From assembly GCA_036404435.1 (NCBI GenBank), contig DASWZN010000021.1, positions 1-64,000 of the forward strand: 64,000 nt of DNA, written 5' to 3'. The notes under the pieces were generated by a model. The model was given only the letters and a program-made list of their open reading frames with translations, made no database searches and was not told where the DNA came from. Positions 28,856 to 36,981 of the stretch are shown here, in pieces. Numbering within the stretch: position 1 is the stretch's first letter; every line of letters starts with the position of its first letter. The DNA is from DASWZN01 sp036404435 (GTDB taxonomy: Bacteria > Acidobacteriota > Terriglobia > Bryobacterales > Bryobacteraceae). Both the position numbers and the translations under genes were made by a program.

Positions 28856-29839
28856 TCAGATGCGGTAGCTTTTGAGCTTGCGGTAAAGAGTTGTACGGCC
28901 GATGCCGAGGAGCAGGGCGGCGCGCGCGCGGTCGCCATGCGTGGTGGCGAGCGCCTCGGCGATGGCGCGGCGTTCGAGCTCCTCCATCGGTACGACGCCT
29001 CGGGGCGGGATGCGTGGCGGCGGCGCGGAGGGGCCGTTCACGGCCGCGGCCAGCCGCTCGAGTTCTTCGCACTGCGCGGCGGCGAGGGACCCCTGCACTG
29101 CGGACGGAAGGTCGCCGCTATGCAGGTACGGTCCGGAATTCACGGCCGCCATGCGCTGGATCGCGTTCTCGAGCTCGCGCACGTTGCCGGGCCAGTCGTA
29201 TTGCGTCATGGCCGCGATCGCCTCCGGCGTCAATTCATGGTCGCGGCCGTAGTGCGCCAGGAAGTGCGCGATCAGCTCCGGGATGTCTTCCCGGCGGTCG
29301 CGCAAGGGCGGCAGACGGACCAGCACCACGTTGAGGCGGTAGAAGAGATCGCGGCGGAAGCGGCCGGCTTCGACCTCGCGCGCCAGGTCGCGATTGGTGG
29401 CGGCGATGACGCGGAAGCGCGCCTTGTGGCCGGTGAGAGCGCCGAGCGCGCGGAACTCCTTCTCCTGCAGCACACGCAGGAGCTTGGCCTGGATGTCGGG
29501 CGGCAGCTCGCCGATCTCGTCGAAGAACGCCGTGCCGCCCTCCGCCACCTCGAGCAGACCCGGCTTGGTCGCCACAGCGCCCGTGAAGGAGCCGCGGGTG
29601 TGGCCGAAGAGGTCGCTCTCGAGCAGAGGCCCGAGCAAGGAGCAGTCGATGGGAACGAAGGGGCCGTGCCCGCCGGAGTAGTGGATGGCGCGGGCGACGA
29701 CCTCCTTGCCGGTCCCGGTCTCGCCGAGCAGCAGCACGGGCGAATCGGAGCGCCCCAGCTTGCGCACGAGCGCGTTGATTTCGCGGACGCGCGCGCAGCG
29801 GCCGATCAGGGCAGGCGGAGTGGTAGCGGGATCCTGCAC
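28856..29839 (-). CDS. Sigma-54 dependent transcription activator (AAA+ plus Fis-type HTH, no receiver)
   Basis: A 327-residue enhancer-binding protein. It has Walker A GETGTGKEVVARAI, the sigma-54 contact loop as GSFTGA, Walker B GTAFFDEIGELP, an arginine finger region (RRDLFYRLN) and a Fis-type DNA-binding helix-turn-helix at the C-terminus (RARAALLLGIGRTTLYRKLK). There is no N-terminal regulatory domain, so its activity may be set by expression or by a partner. The GTG start lies 16 bases after rlpA, suggesting an operon of rlpA, this gene and the degenerate GGDEF gene. It is the only sigma-54 activator seen in the window. Confidence 0.93.
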   Translation of the reverse strand: MQDPATTPPALIGRCARVREINALVRKLGRSDSPVLLLGETGTGKEVVARAIHYSGGHGPFVPIDCSLLGPLLESDLFGHTRGSFTGAVATKPGLLEVAEGGTAFFDEIGELPPDIQAKLLRVLQEKEFRALGALTGHKARFRVIAATNRDLAREVEAGRFRRDLFYRLNVVLVRLPPLRDRREDIPELIAHFLAHYGRDHELTPEAIAAMTQYDWPGNVRELENAIQRMAAVNSGPYLHSGDLPSAVQGSLAAAQCEELERLAAAVNGPSAPPPRIPPRGVVPMEELERRAIAEALATTHGDRARAALLLGIGRTTLYRKLKSYRI

Positions 29840-29855
29840 AGGGGCTCCAACTTGA

Positions 29856-30530
29856 TTAGTCCCCCGCCGAGGCGTCCACTCTCACCACAAATGCCGCCCC
29901 GGACTCCGTCCGGATGCGCGCGGCCAGCGCGGTCGCATCGGCGATGGTGGAGGCGTGGCCGGTGAGGACGCGCCAGAGGGGCGGGTCGCCGCCGCGGAGA
30001 ACGAGGCGCGCGGAACCGTAGCGCTGCTGCATGTTCTGCCGCTGCCGCTCGGCGTTGGCGCGCTCGCGGAACGCGCCGGTCTGCACGGCGAAGTAGCCTT
30101 CGGGAATGGCGCTGGGAAGGGACGCCACGCGCAGCCGCACGTTGGCGGTGCCGGGGCCGAGCATCTGGATCTCGCGCGCGGCGGCGCGAGAGAGATCGAT
30201 GATGCGGCCTTCGACGAACGGGCCGCGGTCGTTGATGCGCACCAAGACGGTGCGGCCGTTGTCCAGGTCGCGCACTTCGACGATGGTGCCGAAGGGCAGC
30301 GTGCGGTGGGCCGCGGTGAGCCGCTCCATGTCGTAGATCTCGCCGCTCGAGGAGGGCCGGCCGTGATAGGGATGGCCGTACCAGCTCGCGATGCCGGTCT
30401 CCTCGTCTCCGATGCGGGGCAGCGCGGCGCCGGCTTGCGGGGCGGAGGGCGGCGTCGCGACGCGCTTCTTCTTCGAGCAGCCGGTCACGAGAAGCGCGAG
30501 GGCGACGGCGAGCGAGAGCTGGCGTCTCAT
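29856..30530 (-). CDS. rlpA: RlpA-like septal lytic transglycosylase lipoprotein
   Basis: A 224-residue lipoprotein (signal ends LLVTGC). It contains a double-psi beta-barrel: TGIASWYGHPYHGRPSSSGE, TAAHRTLPFGT (catalytic His) and VRINDRGPF (catalytic Asp). A C-terminal SPOR domain (about 150-224, YFAVQTGAFRERANAER) binds denuded septal glycan. RlpA cleaves glycan lacking stem peptides during division. The ATG at 30530 has a TGGAGAA ribosome binding site, so upstream in-frame ATGs inside repeat B2 are rejected. It is first in the rlpA-activator-GGDEF run. Confidence 0.92.
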   Translation of the reverse strand: MRRQLSLAVALALLVTGCSKKKRVATPPSAPQAGAALPRIGDEETGIASWYGHPYHGRPSSSGEIYDMERLTAAHRTLPFGTIVEVRDLDNGRTVLVRINDRGPFVEGRIIDLSRAAAREIQMLGPGTANVRLRVASLPSAIPEGYFAVQTGAFRERANAERQRQNMQQRYGSARLVLRGGDPPLWRVLTGHASTIADATALAARIRTESGAAFVVRVDASAGD

Positions 30531-30570
30531 TTCTCCAGATCCTATACCGATGTGTGGCGAGGAAGCAAGC

Positions 30571-30640
30571 GCCGCTTGCTGACGCGCGCGGTTCGGTGCG
30601 AGAGGCGCAGCACCGAACCCCGAGCGTGAGCGAGGGGCGG
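30571..30640 (+). repeat. Dispersed hairpin repeat, copy B2
   Basis: Begins GCCGCTTGCTGACGCGCGCG, as in copy B1, with the same 10-base-pair stem GGTTCGGTGC (30590-30599) / GCACCGAACC (30610-30619) and a different loop. It is followed by a GAGCGTGAGCGAGG tail. Confidence 0.8.
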
Positions 30641-30759
30641 AACCGCGAGCGAGGGCGCCGAGGCGTCCCGGATGCATCCTCCAGCGCCCAAACAATTCCA
30701 CTCTTCGACGTTCCGGAGGCCGGAAGAGGGCCGAAGGACCCCTCGAATGCATTTTTCTC

Positions 30760-30788
30760 TTGACTTTCGGAGCGAACAACTTTATATA
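30760..30788 (+). promoter_or_regulatory. Strong housekeeping promoter of the 20-residue peptide gene
   Basis: TTGACT (30760-30765), exactly 17 bases, TATATA (30783-30788). This is the best -35/-10 pair seen in the window. The predicted start is near 30795, just before a hairpin. Confidence 0.85.
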
Positions 30789-30797
30789 TGAATCACA

Positions 30798-30819
30798 CTG
30801 CAGTCATTCGTGATTGCAG
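30798..30819 (+). ncRNA. 5' leader hairpin with TTCG tetraloop
   Basis: CTGCAGTCA-TTCG-TGATTGCAG: nine pairs, one a G-U wobble, with a UUCG loop in RNA. It begins within a few bases of the predicted transcript 5' end. Such hairpins can protect a transcript from degradation. It precedes the ribosome binding site AAGGGAGAAA. Confidence 0.7.
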
Positions 30820-30846
30820 ATTTTGATGTCAAGGGAGAAACGATCA

Positions 30847-30909
30847 ATGAAGAACGCAACCAAGAAGGCCGCGAAGAAGAAGGCCGCCCCGAAGAAAAAG
30901 GGCAAGTAG
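30847..30909 (+). CDS. 20-residue Lys/Ala-rich basic peptide
   Basis: Reads MKNATKKAAKKKAAPKKKGK. It has 11 Lys, 5 Ala and 1 Pro and no acidic residue. The composition matches histone H1 or HU-tail-like KKAAxKK sequences that bind DNA or RNA. It has its own strong promoter (30760), leader hairpin, good ribosome binding site (AAGGGAGAAA, 7 bases before the ATG) and an intrinsic terminator 35 bases past the stop. The whole transcript would be about 175 bases. No family is recognised. It could be a nucleoid peptide, or the transcript itself could be the functional product. Confidence 0.75.
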   Translation: MKNATKKAAKKKAAPKKKGK

Positions 30910-30943
30910 CCTCGCTACAGCGGCAAGACAAGTTCTCGCAGCA

Positions 30944-30969
30944 GGCCCCGATGGTTTCGGGGCCTTTTT
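30944..30969 (+). terminator. Intrinsic terminator of the basic-peptide gene
   Basis: An eight-base-pair stem GGCCCCGA/TCGGGGCC with loop TGGTT, followed directly by TTTTT. It also overlaps the stop of the convergent methyltransferase gene (30968). Confidence 0.93.
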
Positions 30970-31981
30970 AGTCTCTGTTCCCTCCCGAGCCGTCCTCCTC
31001 CCCTTCTTTCCGCGACTGCAAGAGCGTGCGGAAGGTCTCGCCCATGCCGAACAGCAGGGTCTTCAGTTGCAGGCGCCGCTCGGAGCGGGCGGCGGGAGTA
31101 TCGGCCGCCAGCGCCACGGCGAACTGATCGGGCTCTCCCGCTTCGAGGAGCGTCTGGGCAAGCGTCGCCGAGCCCGCTGGATCGAGGCCGCAGCGCCGGC
31201 CGTGCTCTTCGAGCGCGGTGAAGGAGACGTGGGCGGTGATGTCGCGCTCGCCGGGATCGGCCAGGACGTCCTCGATGGCGCTGTGGCGGCGGTAGCTCAT
31301 GAGAGTGCCCTGCGGGAAGCGCGCCCGCTCGCGGCGGGTGTAGCCGTAGTCGATCGTGAACAGGAAGCCGCGTTCGAGCGATCGCGCGATGCGCTCGATC
31401 CAGGCCAGCGCCTCGAGGTTGATCTCGACCAGGTCCCCCTCCTCGCACGGCGCGAGGTAGCGTTCGATGTAGCCGGCCGCCTCGGGACCGACGGGGCCGC
31501 CTTCGACCCAGGCGAAGCGGTCGCCGTCCCAGCCGGCCAGCATCTGGCGGAAGCCGCCGGGGCGGCAGACGGCCGCATCGACGGGAAGCGCGTCGAAGAA
31601 CTCGTTGGCGAAGACCAGGCCGGTGAAGCGGGCGGGCAGAGCGCCGCGATCCACATCGACGGGAACGTAGTGCCACTCGGAGAAGGCCTCCCGCATCTCC
31701 CCGCGGCCCGCGCCGAGATCGAGGACCGTGAAATCCGGCGGGCGGCCGAGATCGTCCCACAGCGCGCGCACCCGCGCGGCGATCAGGATGCCGAAGACGG
31801 GTTGCAACTGGGCGGCGGTGTAGAAGTCGCCGGCCTTGCCGAAGGGATCGCGGGCGCGGCGGTAGTAGCCGTGCTCGGGATGGTAGAGCGCGAGTTGCAT
31901 GAAGCGATGGAAAGGCAAAGGCCCGTCGCGCGCGATCTCGTCGCGGAGGAGTGTGGCCAGCGGACTGGGGGTGGGCTGCAA
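30968..31981 (-). CDS. MidA/NDUFAF7-family SAM-dependent methyltransferase
   Basis: A 337-residue cytoplasmic protein. Motifs are GPLPFHRFMQLALYHPEHGYY, GKAGDFYTAAQLQPVFG, VLDLGAGRGEM (SAM site), FANEFFDALPV and FTIDYGYTRRER. In mitochondria the homologue methylates a complex I arginine; bacterial roles are not settled. The start is TTG at 31981 because no ATG or GTG lies before the conserved N-terminus. No good ribosome binding site is seen. An imperfect inverted repeat pair lies immediately upstream. Confidence 0.87.
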   Translation of the reverse strand: MQPTPSPLATLLRDEIARDGPLPFHRFMQLALYHPEHGYYRRARDPFGKAGDFYTAAQLQPVFGILIAARVRALWDDLGRPPDFTVLDLGAGRGEMREAFSEWHYVPVDVDRGALPARFTGLVFANEFFDALPVDAAVCRPGGFRQMLAGWDGDRFAWVEGGPVGPEAAGYIERYLAPCEEGDLVEINLEALAWIERIARSLERGFLFTIDYGYTRRERARFPQGTLMSYRRHSAIEDVLADPGERDITAHVSFTALEEHGRRCGLDPAGSATLAQTLLEAGEPDQFAVALAADTPAARSERRLQLKTLLFGMGETFRTLLQSRKEGEEDGSGGNRD

Positions 31982-31997
31982 GCACTTAGGCTAGCAG

Positions 31998-32128
31998 CCG
32001 CTCGTTGCTCGTTGCTCGTCGCCCGTCGATCGGACTTTCCCTGCTGCGCTTCGCGGATCCGTCCGGGTGCGAAGCGGACAAAGCCCTCAGGGCCGATCAA
32101 CGGGCAACGAGCCACGAGCAACGGGCAA
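31998..32128. repeat. Long imperfect inverted repeat between two divergent genes
   Basis: A 36-base arm (31998-32033, with TTGCTCGTTGCTCGTCGCCC) and its reverse complement (32093-32128) match at about 30 of 36 positions across a 59-base spacer. It has the look of a REP or MITE-like palindromic unit. It occupies nearly the whole intergenic space. Confidence 0.8.
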
Positions 32129-32144
32129 GTTACCATGGTGCCTA

Positions 32145-32747
32145 GTGGCCCTGCCCGAGACCATTCGCGTCAAGATCAGCTCGGAAGAGGCGGGTTCCAT
32201 CTCGCTCACCGCGGTGGTGGCGCGGGAGATGCCGGTGCGCGAGCTGATCGAAACGATGCTGGGGGCGACCGGCAAGGATGCGGCGCGGATCGGCGAGTTG
32301 CTGCGGCGCGGCAGCTTCGTCTCGGGGGCGTCGCGGCTGCGCTGGAGCGGATGGGCCGCCGATCCCGATGCGATCGCGGCGGTGCTGGCCACGTTCCCGG
32401 ATGCCGACCCGGGGCGTCCGTTCGAGCGCGAGTCGTGCGTGCGCGCGGTCCTGAAGGGAACGCCGGGGCGTGTCGAGATCGAGCGCGCGGCGGGGAGCGC
32501 GCGCCGCCTGTTCCGCAGGCGCAGTTTTTGGGACGCGCTGATGGACCTGGCCGAAGCGAGCGCGCCGGCGTATGCGGGTTACTCCTACAGGCACCGCGCC
32601 GACCATTATTCCGTGGCGCTGACTCCGGCGGCGACGGAGCTGCTGCGCGAGAGCGCCGGCGCGATCCGCTACTCGACGCTCGAGGCGGCGGTGCGGCGCG
32701 CGCGCGTGGAGTCGGTCGAGCTCTACGTGGAACGGGCAGCCCGATAG
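32145..32747 (+). CDS. Protein of unknown function
   Basis: A 200-residue soluble protein. The N-terminal 25 residues are beta-like (ALPETIRVKISSEEAGSISL), then a helical region with VRELIETMLGATGKDAARI and a WSGWAADPDAIAAVLATFP stretch. The C-terminal half is basic then helical (RRLFRRRSFWDALMDLAE). No family is recognised. The GTG start at 32145 lacks a good ribosome binding site, so the start is uncertain. Its end overlaps the convergent membrane protein gene by 25 bases. Confidence 0.6.
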   Translation: MALPETIRVKISSEEAGSISLTAVVAREMPVRELIETMLGATGKDAARIGELLRRGSFVSGASRLRWSGWAADPDAIAAVLATFPDADPGRPFERESCVRAVLKGTPGRVEIERAAGSARRLFRRRSFWDALMDLAEASAPAYAGYSYRHRADHYSVALTPAATELLRESAGAIRYSTLEAAVRRARVESVELYVERAAR

Positions 32748-34705
32748 ATCCACACGATCCCGGCGAGCATGGCGCACCAACTGAGAATCCGCGCCAGCCA
32801 CATTTCCGCGCCGCCGTCATAGCTCAGCTCGACCGTGCAGCGGCCGTCGCAGGCCGGCTCGATGACGAGCAGGCCGAGCCGGTCGGCGGTCACGCGGCAG
32901 GGGCGGCCGTTGGCGCGGGCATGCCACCCCGTATGGTAGTTGACCTGAACGGAGAGGATCTGGCTGCGCTCGAGGTTGGCGGTAATCGCCGCGCGGCTGG
33001 GGGCGAGCCAGCGCAACTCCGCCTCGGGATAGGCGGGGTTATCGAGCGCGGCGACGTACGGCCGGAGCGGATCGACGTCGAGTCCACCGGCGGGCGTGCG
33101 GGGCGCCAGGTCCCCGGGCTTCATGACGTGGGCCAGAGAGTGTGAGGGCGACACCTCGTAGATCACGTCGTCGCCATCGCGCCAGAGTTCCTTGAGGCGG
33201 CCGGCGAACTTGTGCGGGTTGTGGAAGGGTTTGTAGGCTTCGCGGGTGTGGGGTCCGCCCACCATCACCGCCCGGACGCCGAAAGACTTCAGCCAGAGCT
33301 CTCCGATCTCATCCTCGCGGTCATTCGCGCCCTCGCCGGTATAGACCTGGTAGACCGCAGCCGGGAGCAGGCTGTTCGTCATGCCCTGATCGAAACCGCC
33401 GCAAAGCTGAGGCGTATCGTTGAACGTGTTCAACCAGAAACCGACGCTGCCGGGAGCGAAAACGCGCTGCCCCTTCAGGTTGCGGTCGAACCATTGCGCG
33501 GCTTCGTACTCGATGGTGCCGTGGATGTCGATGGGGCGGTCCGAGTACCAGGCAAAGTGCCGGAACATTCTGACCTGGAACAAGCAGAACAGGAGAAAGC
33601 CGGCCAGGGCGATAGCGGTTTCGCGCCGGCCCATTCGAGCCGCCAGCGGCCGGAGGGAGAAAACGGCGAGAAGCGCGACTCCCATCTCCACTTCGAGCTG
33701 ATAGCGGTCGGGCTGGGGCAGGATGGAGATCTCGAACCACAGCGAGGCGAACACGATGGCTGCCATGGGGACCGTCAGGTACAACGCGAACCGCACGATG
33801 GTGGAGAGCCTGAGCCGCTCGCACGCGGAGCGCAGAAACACCAGGGCGATAAGGCCCAGGCCCAGGTACTTGAGGTGTTGCGCGGTGATTTTGAATGGCC
33901 CTCCCACCCACTGCGAGTTGGCGCGGATCACGGCCAGCGTGGAAGGCGGAATCCATGGCAGGACCAGCAGGTAGGCGTAGACGCCGATGGCTGCGGCGGC
34001 CAGCCAGACCCTGGTCGGCGTCTCGGGCCGCGCGAGGAGGTACGCGATGACGGCCACCGCGAGCGAGACCGCGCCGAACCAGTTGGTCAGCACCACCGCG
34101 GCCAGCGCGAGCGCTGCCAGGATGTAAAGGACGGGCCGTCTTTTTGCGAGCGCGACGTCGAGGGCGACGATGGCGAGCGGGATGAGCGTCAGCGAAGAGA
34201 CGTGTGGACCGTCGCCGGCATAGAGCAACGTCTCGATGCGGCGGGGGTTGAACGGGCTTCCGAGCACTTTGAGGACGGAGGGGCCCAGCAGCGCGCTCGG
34301 GGAGAACAGCGAGTAGAACATCGCCGCCACGAAACTGAAGGCGCGCGAGCGGGACAGGCGCCAGGCCAGCCAGAACAGCGTCACCGGTCCGAAGGCGTAA
34401 AGAGTCGTGGTCACCGCGTGGTAGGCGACGACGGGCGAGGCGCCGGACAGGTTGATGGCGAGCGCGACCAGGATGCGCAGAAGCGGCGGATACGTGTTCT
34501 GGTACGGCATGCCGCCATACCACAGGGGAAACCATCCCAGGTCCCGCCAGTGCTCGCTCAGATAGCGCGGGATGGCGATGTGAGCGCCGTCGATGGAGTA
34601 CATCTGGTGGATGAACCCGGTCGCGAACAGGTCGCGGACGACGTAGCAGTTGACGGCGAGCAGAATCGCGGCGAGCAGGGCGGTTTTCAGTTTCTCGTTG
34701 CGCAC
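32723..34705 (-). CDS. Polytopic membrane protein, GT-C glycosyltransferase-like
   Basis: About 660 residues. Ten or more hydrophobic helices occupy residues 1-400, with a lumen-type first loop containing HQMYSIDGAHIAIPRYLSEH and WFPLWYGGMPYQNTYPP. A C-terminal globular part (about 410-635) ends in one last helix. The Asp-bearing first loop, many helices and soluble C-terminus are the layout of GT-C membrane glycosyltransferases that use lipid-linked sugars. The assignment is by architecture only. The GTG start at 34705 is preferred; a TTG at 34744 is possible. It stands alone. Confidence 0.7.
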   Translation of the reverse strand: MRNEKLKTALLAAILLAVNCYVVRDLFATGFIHQMYSIDGAHIAIPRYLSEHWRDLGWFPLWYGGMPYQNTYPPLLRILVALAINLSGASPVVAYHAVTTTLYAFGPVTLFWLAWRLSRSRAFSFVAAMFYSLFSPSALLGPSVLKVLGSPFNPRRIETLLYAGDGPHVSSLTLIPLAIVALDVALAKRRPVLYILAALALAAVVLTNWFGAVSLAVAVIAYLLARPETPTRVWLAAAAIGVYAYLLVLPWIPPSTLAVIRANSQWVGGPFKITAQHLKYLGLGLIALVFLRSACERLRLSTIVRFALYLTVPMAAIVFASLWFEISILPQPDRYQLEVEMGVALLAVFSLRPLAARMGRRETAIALAGFLLFCLFQVRMFRHFAWYSDRPIDIHGTIEYEAAQWFDRNLKGQRVFAPGSVGFWLNTFNDTPQLCGGFDQGMTNSLLPAAVYQVYTGEGANDREDEIGELWLKSFGVRAVMVGGPHTREAYKPFHNPHKFAGRLKELWRDGDDVIYEVSPSHSLAHVMKPGDLAPRTPAGGLDVDPLRPYVAALDNPAYPEAELRWLAPSRAAITANLERSQILSVQVNYHTGWHARANGRPCRVTADRLGLLVIEPACDGRCTVELSYDGGAEMWLARILSWCAMLAGIVWIYRAARST

Positions 34706-34749
34706 GTTAGCGCGATTATGCACGAATCCGGAGGGGCGGCGCAAACGAC

Positions 34750-34771
34750 AGGCCGGAGGCCTGTCCTACGC
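34750..34771 (+). repeat. Dispersed short palindrome, copy C2
   Basis: ACAGGCC-GGA-GGCCTGT, seven perfect pairs, followed by CCTAC. It shares GGCCGGAGGCCTGTCC with copy C1 at 27760. It lies past the stop of the VOC gene. Confidence 0.55.
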
Positions 34772-35704
34772 GCGCTTCACGAGGGCGGGGAGGCGCAAGG
34801 GAGGCAGGGACTTCTCGAGTTGCGGGCGGCGGGCTTCGAGCCAGGGAGGCAGCATGAGGCGCGTGCCGAGGGCCGCGGCCGGTTCGTCCAGCGTGAAACC
34901 CGGCGCGTCCGTCGCAATCTCGAAGCGCACGCCGCCGGGCTCGCGGAAGTAGATGGAGTGGAAGTAGCGGCGGTCGACCACGGGCGTGACGCGGCGGCCG
35001 GCGCGCGCGACTTCTTCCCGCCAGGCCTCTTGCGCGGGCTCGTCCGGCGCGCGAAAGGCGACGTGGTGGACCGTCCCCGCGCCGATGCGGCCAGGCTGAA
35101 GGCCGGGCAGGCTCTCGACATCGACCACCGCTCCCGCTCCTCCCGGCCCGGCGATGTAGCGTGTGCGGCCGCCCGATTCGCCGGCGACGCGGAGACGCAT
35201 GGTCCCCCCGAGCAGCGCCGAGGTGCGGCCGGACTCTTCTTCCGCCAGCGTGACGCCGTAGAGGCCGCGGATGGAGTGCTCGGCCGGCACGGGGCCCTCG
35301 GTGAACGGCTCGCGGAGGTCGCTGGTGGCGACCAGCTCCAGGCGCAGGCGGTCCGGATCGGAGAACGAAATCACCTCGTCGCCGAAGCGGGCGTGGACCT
35401 CGAACAGAATCCCACGATCCTGAAGGCGCTGGACCCAGAACTCCGAGGCTCCTTCCGGAATCGAGAGCGAGACGGTGCGGGCCTGTCGCGTGCCGCCGCG
35501 GCCGCCCGGCGCGCCGGGCCAGTGGAAGAAGGTGAGCAGGCTCCCGGGCCGTCCCAGCGAATCGCCGTAGTAGAAATGATACGTGTCGGGGTCGTCGAAG
35601 TTGACGGTCAGCTTCACCAGGCGCAATCCGAGAACGCCACCGTAGAAATCGAGATTCCGCTGCGGATCGCTGGAGATCGCGGTCACATGATGAATCCCAG
35701 GCAT
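34766..35704 (-). CDS. VOC-family ring-cleaving dioxygenase (MhqO/hydroquinone type)
   Basis: A 312-residue protein with two vicinal-oxygen-chelate halves. Metal ligands are predicted in PGIHHVTAIS (N-terminal half), GTVHHVAFRAP (His, C-terminal half) and GGVRFEIATD (Glu). Other motifs are DFYGGVLGLRLVKLTVNFDDPDTYHFYYG (19 residues per half of this run) and YFHSIYFREPGG. The closest known type is the MhqO/MhqA group, which opens hydroquinone or catechol rings and is linked to quinone stress. It is divergent from the thioredoxin-like gene, with 75 bases between them. Confidence 0.88.
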   Translation of the reverse strand: MPGIHHVTAISSDPQRNLDFYGGVLGLRLVKLTVNFDDPDTYHFYYGDSLGRPGSLLTFFHWPGAPGGRGGTRQARTVSLSIPEGASEFWVQRLQDRGILFEVHARFGDEVISFSDPDRLRLELVATSDLREPFTEGPVPAEHSIRGLYGVTLAEEESGRTSALLGGTMRLRVAGESGGRTRYIAGPGGAGAVVDVESLPGLQPGRIGAGTVHHVAFRAPDEPAQEAWREEVARAGRRVTPVVDRRYFHSIYFREPGGVRFEIATDAPGFTLDEPAAALGTRLMLPPWLEARRPQLEKSLPPLRLPALVKRA

Positions 35705-35779
35705 GACCAGCCCCGTCCTTATCCGATCTTCGCACAGGCTGGGCGGATGCGGGGCCGAAGTCGGCTACCATGAATCCAG

Positions 35780-36118
35780 GTGATTCTGATTGAGCTGGTG
35801 TACGCGGCGGGATGCCCGAAGGTGGCGGCGGCGCGAGCCAACCTGGCCTGGGCGCTGGTCGAGGCGTGTGTCTCGCAGCGGTGGACCGAGTGGATGCTGC
35901 CGGCCGAGGGACTTCCGGCACGCGTGTGCGGCTGGCCTTCTCCCACCATCCTGATCAACGGCCGCGCGGTGGGGGCGTCGGACCCGCTCGATGCGTCCAC
36001 GAAATACGCCGCTCAGCCATCGGTCTCGATGATCGTGGGGGCGCTCGAGGCGGCCCGGGCGGCGGCCCCGGACGTCCTTCCGCATCGCGCGCGCAGGTCC
36101 AGGAAGCGGCGCCGATGA
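35780..36118 (+). CDS. Small protein with a possible thioredoxin-like fold
   Basis: A 112-residue protein opening with a beta strand and a Cys-Pro turn (LIELVYAAGCPKVAAARANL), then a helix. Later comes GWPSPTILINGRAVG, which looks like the cis-Pro strand of thioredoxin folds. Only one Cys is in the first motif, so a classic disulfide is not formed. The tail is Arg-rich. The GTG start is chosen from the frame. The last four bases overlap the next start as ATGA, supporting it as a real gene coupled to the YihY protein. Confidence 0.65.
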   Translation: MILIELVYAAGCPKVAAARANLAWALVEACVSQRWTEWMLPAEGLPARVCGWPSPTILINGRAVGASDPLDASTKYAAQPSVSMIVGALEAARAAAPDVLPHRARRSRKRRR

Positions 36119-36981
36119 CCAACAAGGGAATCGTGAAACGGCAGGCGTTTCTGCCGCTGGTCTGGCGCATGTGCGGGCGCGCATTCGTCTCTTCGTACAA
36201 CGACAACGTCTTCGGGAACGCCAAGGGCGCGGCCTACTCCGCGCTGCTGGCCTTCTTCCCGCTGCTGGCCACGTCGGCGGCGATTCTAGTCCGGTTCCAG
36301 GCAGAGTTCATCTCCGACGCGATCTACAACTTCCTTTCCGAGATCCTTCCGCCGGGGACGCAGGACCTGGTCTTCTACTACTTCGCCGTGCGCGGCAGGC
36401 AGCCGCTGCTCGTGCCCATCACGGGCATGCTCGTCTCGGTGTGGGCGGGCTCGGGGGTGATGGTGAGCCTGATGCAGGGATTTCACATCGCCTACCGCGT
36501 GCCGGGCGGCCGGCCCTGGGTGCGCGAACGGCTGATCGCGATCCTGCTGGTCTTTTCCGCGGCGATCCCGGTGCTGTTCGCCTCGGCGCTGATCTTCTTC
36601 GGCCTCCGCGCGGAGACCTGGATCGTGGACGTGCTGGGGCTGGCGACGCACGGAGGGAGGTTGCGGGTGGCGGTAATGGGCAAGCTTCTGCGTTACGCGA
36701 TCTCGCTCGGCGCGATCATCCTGGGCGCGATGATCCTGTACTACTTTGGCCCGCACCGGCGGCAGACTTGGCGGCGCGTGTGGCCGGGCGCGGTGCTGAC
36801 GACCATCCTGTGGCTGGCGGCGACGCTGATCTTTTCCTGGTACGCCCGCAACATCGCCAACTACAACGTGATGTACGGCGGCATCGCGACGGTGGTCCTG
36901 CTGCTGGTGTGGATGTACGTGCTCTCGATCATCGCGTTCGTGGGGTGCGAGTTTAATGCGGAGTTGGAGAAGGCGGGGTAG
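36115..36981 (+). CDS. YihY/BrkB-family inner-membrane protein
   Basis: A 288-residue protein with six predicted helices. Family features are NAKGAAYSALLAFFPLLATSAA near the N-terminus (the conserved A-A-L-A-F-P helix), VWAGSGVMVSLMQGFHIAY, and the end VLLLVWMYVLSIIAFVGCEFNAEL. The family was once called virulence factor BrkB; its transport or envelope role is not settled. It is coupled by ATGA to the gene before it, with an AGGAAG ribosome binding site. Its 3' end overlaps the convergent gene by 29 bases. Confidence 0.92.
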   Translation: MTNKGIVKRQAFLPLVWRMCGRAFVSSYNDNVFGNAKGAAYSALLAFFPLLATSAAILVRFQAEFISDAIYNFLSEILPPGTQDLVFYYFAVRGRQPLLVPITGMLVSVWAGSGVMVSLMQGFHIAYRVPGGRPWVRERLIAILLVFSAAIPVLFASALIFFGLRAETWIVDVLGLATHGGRLRVAVMGKLLRYAISLGAIILGAMILYYFGPHRRQTWRRVWPGAVLTTILWLAATLIFSWYARNIANYNVMYGGIATVVLLLVWMYVLSIIAFVGCEFNAELEKAG

